From the NCBI GenBank assembly GCA_023425455.1, contig JAFACP010000249.1:1-8848 (forward strand): a DNA stretch of 8,848 nucleotides. The letters run 5' to 3'. The notes below the pieces were generated by a model. It saw only the letters and a program-made list of their open reading frames with translations, was not told the origin of the DNA and searched no databases. The DNA comes from Pseudomonadota bacterium. GTDB taxonomy: Bacteria > Pseudomonadota > Gammaproteobacteria > Enterobacterales > Enterobacteriaceae. The position numbers and the translations under genes were made by a program. Within the stretch, counting starts at the first letter, position 1. The number at the start of each line of letters is the position of its first letter. Below, piece by piece: positions 4,723-8,848 of the stretch.

Positions 4723-4758
4723 ACGACCGGGTGGCGCAGGGGTATGAACCCGAGCCAT

Positions 4759-4783
4759 AAAAAAACCCGCCGAAGCGGGTTTT
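4759..4783. terminator. Bidirectional terminator between the orphan gene and glyS
   Basis: A CCCGC (4766-4770) / GCGGG (4775-4779) stem with CGAA loop is flanked by seven A (4759-4765) and four T (4780-4783); with A-T pairs the stem extends to nine. The longer U tract is on the minus strand, so it is best suited to glyS-glyQ, but it can also stop the orphan gene's transcript. Confidence 0.88.
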
Positions 4784-4800
4784 GTCGCGCAGAACGAAGG

Positions 4801-6870
4801 TTACTGCAGCAGCGAAATATCCGCGACCTGCAGGAAAAGCTCACGCAGCTTAGTCAGCAGCGTCAGACGGTTGATACGCACCTCTTTATCGTCGGCGTTC
4901 ACCATCACGTTCTCAAAGAACTCATCCACCGGCTCGCGCAGAGAAGCCAGCTCCACCAGCGCTTCCTGGTAGCGGCCTTCGGCGAAGAACGGCTGCAGCT
5001 TATCGCGCAGGACAACCAGATGGGTCGCCAGCTTGATCTCTGCGGCTTCTTTCAGCACCGAGGCGTGAACGGTGTCGTTCAGCGTCTCTTCCGATTTCGC
5101 GAGGATGTTAGACACACGCTTGTTGGCTGCCGCCAGCGCCGCCGCCTCTTCCAGGGTGCGGAAGTGGGAAACCGCCTTCATGCGCGCATCGAAATCGGCA
5201 GGACGGGTCGGACGACGCGCCAGCACCGCCTGAATGGTGTCAACGGTGAAGCCTTCATCCTGATACCAGGCGCGGAAGCGACCGAGCATAAAGTCGATAA
5301 CGTCGTCCACGACCTTCGCGTTGGTCAGCTTGTCACCGTACAGACGTACCGCCTCTTCGGTCAGGGTCTGCAGATCCAGGTTCAGGTTCTTCTCAACGAT
5401 GATGCGCAGCACGCCGAGCGCAGCACGACGCAGCGCAAACGGATCTTTGTCACCTTTCGGATGCTGACCGATACCGAAGATCCCCGCCAGGGTATCCATC
5501 TTATCGGCGATGGCCACGGCACAGGCCACCGGGTTAGACGGCAGATCGTCACCGGCGAAGCGCGGCTGATACTGTTCGTTCAGGGCCACGGCGACGTCTT
5601 CCGCTTCACCGTCGTGACGCGCGTAGTGCATGCCCATCACGCCCTGGGTGTCGGTGAACTCGAACACCATGTTGGTCATCAGATCGCACTTGGAGAGCAG
5701 GCCCGCGCGGGTGGCGTGGTTGACGTCCGCACCGATTTCACGGGCGATCCAGCCGGACAGCTCCGCGATACGGTCGGTTTTGTCGCGCAGCGTACCCAGC
5801 TGCTGCTGGAACAGCACGGTCTCAAGACGCGGCAGGTTATCTTCCAGACGCTTTTTACGGTCGGTGTTGAAGAAGAACTCCGCATCCGCCAGACGTGGAC
5901 GCACCACCTTCTCGTTACCGGAGATAATCTGCTGCGGATCTTTCGATTCGATGTTGGCGACGAAGATGAAGTTTGGCAGCAGTTTGCCGTCATCGGCATA
6001 GACCGGGAAGTACTTCTGGTCACCCTTCATGGTGTACACCAGCGCTTCTGCCGGCACCGCGAGGAATTTCTCTTCGAACTTCGCGGTCAGCACCACCGGC
6101 CATTCCACCAGCGAGGTGACCTCTTCCAGCAGGCTTTCGCTCAGATCGGCGTTACCGCCAATTTTGCGCGCCGCCGCTTCCGCGTCGGCTTTGATTTTGG
6201 CTTTACGCTGCGCGTAATCGGCCATGACTTTGCCGCGCTCCAGCAGGATCTGCGGATACTGGTCGGCATTGTCGATGGTGAACTCTGGCTCGCCCATAAA
6301 GCGGTGGCCACGGATCACGCGATCGGACGCCACGCCCAGGATGGTGGCCGGGATCACGGTGTCGCCCAGCAGCAGGGTCACGGTGTGAACCGGACGCACA
6401 AAGTGAACCTCTGACGCGCCCCAGCGCATCAGTTTTGGAATCGGCAGCTTCGCCAGAGAGGTGGCAATCATCTCTGGCAGCAGCGCTTCCGCACTCTCGC
6501 CTTTGACGTGTGCGCGGTACAGCAGCCATTCACCTTTGTCGGTGACCAGACGCTCGGCCTGGTCTACGGTGATCCCGCAGCCACGCGCCCAGCCTTCTGC
6601 CGCTTTGCCTGGCTTGCCTTCGGCGTCAAACGCCTGAGCGACCGCCGGGCCACGTTTTTCCACTTCACGATCCGGCTGAGACGCCGCCAGGTTTGCCACC
6701 TTCAGCGCCAGACGACGCGGGGCCGCAAACCATTCAATTTTACCGTGTGCCAGGCCAGCGTTATCCAGCTCAGCGGTCACGTTCGCAGCAAAAGATTCCG
6801 CCAGGCTGCGCAGGGCTTTTGGTGGCAGCTCTTCGGTGCCGATTTCCACCAGGAAAGTTTTCTCAGACAT
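4801..6870 (-). CDS. glyS: Glycine--tRNA ligase beta subunit
   Basis: This encodes the 689-aa beta subunit of the bacterial alpha2beta2 glycyl-tRNA synthetase, the same length as E. coli GlyS. It provides tRNA recognition and is needed with GlyQ for charging tRNA-Gly in the cytoplasm. The N-terminus [20 protein letters not shown] is the family signature. An HD-like middle region holds [14 protein letters not shown] followed by [16 protein letters not shown] (roughly residues 450-490). The C-terminal third contains the anticodon-binding (DALR-like) domain ending in [19 protein letters not shown]. The ATG at 6868-6870 follows the glyQ stop by 9 nt, with GAGG (6875-6878 region) as ribosome binding site, so it is co-translated with glyQ in one operon. 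No truncation or frameshift is visible. Confidence 0.98.
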   Translation of the reverse strand: MSEKTFLVEIGTEELPPKALRSLAESFAANVTAELDNAGLAHGKIEWFAAPRRLALKVANLAASQPDREVEKRGPAVAQAFDAEGKPGKAAEGWARGCGITVDQAERLVTDKGEWLLYRAHVKGESAEALLPEMIATSLAKLPIPKLMRWGASEVHFVRPVHTVTLLLGDTVIPATILGVASDRVIRGHRFMGEPEFTIDNADQYPQILLERGKVMADYAQRKAKIKADAEAAARKIGGNADLSESLLEEVTSLVEWPVVLTAKFEEKFLAVPAEALVYTMKGDQKYFPVYADDGKLLPNFIFVANIESKDPQQIISGNEKVVRPRLADAEFFFNTDRKKRLEDNLPRLETVLFQQQLGTLRDKTDRIAELSGWIAREIGADVNHATRAGLLSKCDLMTNMVFEFTDTQGVMGMHYARHDGEAEDVAVALNEQYQPRFAGDDLPSNPVACAVAIADKMDTLAGIFGIGQHPKGDKDPFALRRAALGVLRIIVEKNLNLDLQTLTEEAVRLYGDKLTNAKVVDDVIDFMLGRFRAWYQDEGFTVDTIQAVLARRPTRPADFDARMKAVSHFRTLEEAAALAAANKRVSNILAKSEETLNDTVHASVLKEAAEIKLATHLVVLRDKLQPFFAEGRYQEALVELASLREPVDEFFENVMVNADDKEVRINRLTLLTKLRELFLQVADISLLQ

Positions 6871-6879
6871 GGCCGCCTC

Positions 6880-7809
6880 TTAATCGTTCTCTTTGATGAC
6901 TACTGACTTGTTGCACATCGGGAAGCCAAGGGCTTCACGGGGCGCATAGTACGCTTCTGCAACGGCTTTGGTCAGGGTACGAATACGCAGAATGTAACGC
7001 TGACGTTCAGTCACGGAGATCGCTTTGCGGGCGTCCAGCAGGTTGAAGCTGTGGGCGGCCTTCAGAATACGCTCGTAAGCAGGCAGCGGCAGCGGAGTCT
7101 CCAGCGCCAGCAGCTGCTGGGCCTCTTTCTCGTACTGCTCGAAGCAGGTGAACAGGAAGTCCACATCGGCGTATTCGAAGTTATAGGTGGATTGCTCAAC
7201 TTCGTTTTGATGGAACACGTCGCCGTAGGTGGTTTTACCCAGCGGGCCGTCGCTCCAGACCAGGTCGTAAACGCTGTCTACGCCCTGAATGTACATGGCC
7301 AGACGTTCCAGACCGTAGGTGATTTCACCGGTGATCGGTTTACACTCCAGACCGCCAACCTGCTGGAAGTAGGTAAACTGCGTCACTTCCATACCGTTCA
7401 GCCACACTTCCCAGCCCAGACCCCAGGCACCCAGCGTTGGGTTTTCCCAGTTATCTTCCACAAAACGAATATCGTGGATGGTCGGGTCCATACCCAGCTC
7501 TTTCAGTGACCCGAGATACAGCTCCTGAATATTGTCTGGTGATGGCTTAATCACCACCTGGAACTGATAGTAGTGCTGCAGACGGTTCGGGTTTTCGCCG
7601 TAACGGCCATCGGTAGGACGGCGGGATGGCTGAACATAGGCGGTGGCCATTGGCTCTGGCCCTAACGCACGCAGGCTGGTCATCGGGTGTGATGTGCCGG
7701 CGCCGACTTCCATGTCCAGAGGTTGAACAATGGTGCAGCCCTGACGCGCCCAGTAATCCTGTAAGGTCAGGATCAGGCCCTGGAAGGTCTTGGTATCAAA
7801 CTTTTGCAT
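6880..7809 (-). CDS. glyQ: Glycine--tRNA ligase alpha subunit
   Basis: This encodes the 309-aa catalytic alpha subunit (class II synthetase core), which activates glycine with ATP and works with GlyS. Visible family motifs are [19 protein letters not shown] (58-76), which includes motif 2, and the motif 3 region [14 protein letters not shown] (162-175). The body is nearly identical to E. coli GlyQ (303 aa as recalled), but the C-terminus after FPMCNK continues with SVVIKEND, about six residues longer than E. coli. The ATG at 7807-7809 has no good Shine-Dalgarno; the sequence before it (CACGACATACT) resembles the equally poor site recalled for E. coli glyQ, so the start is kept on homology. 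It is the first gene of the glyQS operon, about 160 nt from ysaB. Confidence 0.98.
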   Translation of the reverse strand: MQKFDTKTFQGLILTLQDYWARQGCTIVQPLDMEVGAGTSHPMTSLRALGPEPMATAYVQPSRRPTDGRYGENPNRLQHYYQFQVVIKPSPDNIQELYLGSLKELGMDPTIHDIRFVEDNWENPTLGAWGLGWEVWLNGMEVTQFTYFQQVGGLECKPITGEITYGLERLAMYIQGVDSVYDLVWSDGPLGKTTYGDVFHQNEVEQSTYNFEYADVDFLFTCFEQYEKEAQQLLALETPLPLPAYERILKAAHSFNLLDARKAISVTERQRYILRIRTLTKAVAEAYYAPREALGFPMCNKSVVIKEND

Positions 7810-7845
7810 AGTATGTCGTGCTGGATACGTGTGGTTTTAAATGGA

Positions 7846-7875
7846 AGGGACCAGTATACCCGCTGACTGCAAGAT
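7846..7875 (-). promoter_or_regulatory. Likely glyQS promoter
   Basis: On the minus strand a good -10, TATACT (7858-7853), preceded by GGG, predicts a start near 7846 and a leader of about 37 nt. No good -35 is seen at 16-18 bp. The only strong promoter element between ysaB and glyQ is this -10, suggesting glyQS is transcribed independently of ysaB. Confidence 0.5.
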
Positions 7876-7969
7876 ATACAGTACGAAACGGGTTTGTTTA
7901 GGGAAAATTGGGAAATAAGCTTTTCAGGGCGTTACGCGTCAGCGTCTGGCGTCTGCCTGCCCGCACAGG

Positions 7970-8275
7970 TCAGCGCATTGAAAGGTGCAAAAACTGACCA
8001 TCCGCATCAAAAGAGCAGACAAAGCCCTCTTTACGGGACGTATGGCCGCGCATTTCATAGCTTCCCTGAAAGCGTTCGAACCCGGTGACATCGATATGCT
8101 GCACGCCGGTGTTATAGCGCCGGGCCGCGCGATCTTTGCAAAGCTGCTCCATATCCAGCGAGCGTGTCGGGCTGACCCTTCCCTGCTGCGCTTTTTGCGG
8201 CGGATTTTTCTGCGGGGCACTGCATCCTGCCAGCATCAGCAACAAAAAGAGTGACGCCGCGCGCGTGATCATCAT
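7970..8275 (-). CDS. ysaB: YsaB small lipoprotein
   Basis: This encodes a 101-aa lipoprotein of unknown function. The signal sequence MMITRAASLFLLLMLAGC ends in lipobox LAGC (15-18), so Cys18 should be lipidated; +2 Ser predicts outer-membrane sorting. The conserved part begins at RSLDMEQLCKD (39-49) and runs through RRYNTGVQ, GSYEMRGHT and VCSFDADG to HLSMR at the end, matching E. coli YsaB closely as recalled. Two adjacent ATG codons (8273-8275 and 8270-8272) are possible starts; neither has a strong ribosome binding site (GGGCGGT lies upstream). The proline/glutamine-rich segment after the lipidated cysteine (SAPQKNPPQKAQQ) is a typical tether. It sits upstream of glyQ on the same strand and is divergent from wecH, as in E. 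coli. Confidence 0.92.
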   Translation of the reverse strand: MMITRAASLFLLLMLAGCSAPQKNPPQKAQQGRVSPTRSLDMEQLCKDRAARRYNTGVQHIDVTGFERFQGSYEMRGHTSRKEGFVCSFDADGQFLHLSMR

Positions 8276-8414
8276 TATATTTACCGCCCTGATTTATGGC
8301 TGTTATTTTTAGGTGTAAAGCATTTATCGCTACCGGTCTGGCATTCTGCGAATCTCACGCCCTTCAGGCAAGCCGGCAAAAACAAACTCAGACTTTTCCA
8401 GTGAGAAACTTTCT

Positions 8415-8420
8415 TATAAC
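8415..8420 (+). promoter_or_regulatory. Possible wecH promoter -10
   Basis: TATAAC (5 of 6 consensus matches) lies 40 nt before the wecH ATG. The T-rich sequence around 8392-8399 (ACTTTTCC) is only a poor -35 candidate. Confidence 0.4.
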
Positions 8421-8459
8421 GGCAGTCACACTCTTTTTACCAGCAAGACAGAGGCACTG

Positions 8460-8848
8460 ATGCAGTCAAAAATTAACTGGATTGATAACCTGCGGGGGAT
8501 CGCGTGTCTGATGGTGGTGATGATCCACACCACCACATGGTATGTCACGCACGCGCACAGCATCAGCCCTGTGAACTGGGACATGGCGAATATCTTAAAC
8601 TCCGCGTCCCGCGTCAGCGTGCCGCTGTTTTTTATGATTTCCGGCTTTCTCTTTTTTGGCGAGCGCAGCGCACAGCCCCGCCATTTTGTGCGCATCGCGT
8701 GGTGCCTGCTTTTTTACAGCGCCGTCGCGCTGCTCTATATCACCCTGTTTACCTCGATTAACCCCGGCCAGTCGCTCAGGTTTGTGCTGCAAAAGCCGGT
8801 GTTCTACCATCTGTGGTTTTTCTTCGCCATTATCGTGATCTACCTGGT
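8460..8848 (+). CDS. wecH: O-acetyltransferase WecH, N-terminal part
   Basis: The first 129 codons of an integral inner-membrane acyltransferase (acyltransferase-3 family) are present; the gene runs off the right edge (E. coli WecH is about 331 aa). WecH O-acetylates N-acetylglucosamine residues of enterobacterial common antigen. The N-terminus, read directly from the bases, is [20 protein letters not shown] and continues MIHTTTWYV with the family's conserved His (residue 23). [18 protein letters not shown] segment (about 49-65) and hydrophobic stretches at about 14-30, 50-66, 78-96 and 115-129 are predicted membrane segments. Arg-containing turn [10 protein letters not shown] follows the second helix. 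The ATG at 8460-8462 has GAGG (8451-8454) 5 nt upstream. Near-identical to E. coli WecH (YiaH) as recalled. Confidence 0.94.
   Translation, partial: MQSKINWIDNLRGIACLMVVMIHTTTWYVTHAHSISPVNWDMANILNSASRVSVPLFFMISGFLFFGERSAQPRHFVRIAWCLLFYSAVALLYITLFTSINPGQSLRFVLQKPVFYHLWFFFAIIVIYL

Noticed and set aside
4744..6414. A 556-codon open frame on the plus strand opposite glyS
   Set aside because: It lies antisense to the well-conserved glyS, has no ribosome binding site, and its composition (rich in R, H, Q, V) is that of the complement of a GC-rich gene. It is a shadow.
1..8848. CRISPR array or tandem repeats
   Set aside because: No regularly spaced direct repeats were found; the only notable direct repeat is the two-box target pair at 4086-4110 and 4237-4274.

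Overview
The window is a piece of an Enterobacteriaceae chromosome. It has moderately high GC and near-identical relatives of E. coli GhrB, CspA, YiaF, YiaG, GlyS, GlyQ, YsaB and WecH. The gene content matches the E. coli bisC-ghrB-yiaF-yiaG-glyS-glyQ-wecH neighbourhood. Small differences (CspA placement, an extra ABC-F gene, an extra orphan gene, a longer GlyQ tail) point to an Enterobacter-like relative rather than E. coli itself. The species cannot be fixed from this sequence alone.

Layout, left to right. (1) The 3' end of ghrB (+) converges on cspA (-), and they share a bidirectional terminator. cspA has the long structured cold-shock leader, with cold box and promoter. (2) yiaF (-), a lipoprotein gene, has its own terminator just before the cspA promoter. 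(3) A 330-nt gap holds a promoter-like element and about 120 nt of consecutive hairpins ending in a perfect intrinsic terminator. This is a candidate small RNA, or a terminated leader, ahead of yiaG (+). (4) yiaG, a small HTH regulator, converges on a 539-aa ABC-F ATPase gene (-) that occupies the yiaG-glyS interval. (5) A 589-nt gap follows. Its left part is the promoter and leader of the ABC-F gene. Its right part (about 4060-4284) is an RNA-switch module with the logic of phage P1/P7 C4 and satellite P4 CI immunity RNA. A central structured RNA carries two short boxes, each complementary both to an upstream copy and to a downstream copy of the target pair; the downstream copy covers the ribosome binding site of a 145-aa cysteine-rich orphan gene (4285-4722, +). 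(6) The orphan gene converges on glyS-glyQ (-), the two-subunit glycyl-tRNA synthetase operon. (7) ysaB (-), a small lipoprotein gene, lies upstream of glyQ and is divergent from wecH (+), which runs off the right edge.

Most of the window is housekeeping: glyoxylate/hydroxypyruvate reduction, cold shock RNA chaperone, glycyl-tRNA charging, enterobacterial common antigen O-acetylation. The accessory part is the yiaG-glyS interval, with an uncharacterised ABC-F protein and a stand-alone C4/CI-type antisense switch plus its target gene. No integrase, attachment site, transposase or other phage gene is visible there, so the switch looks like a solitary, possibly domesticated, remnant of a mobile element. 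That unit is the most interesting thing in the window, followed by the candidate sRNA at about 1566-1684.
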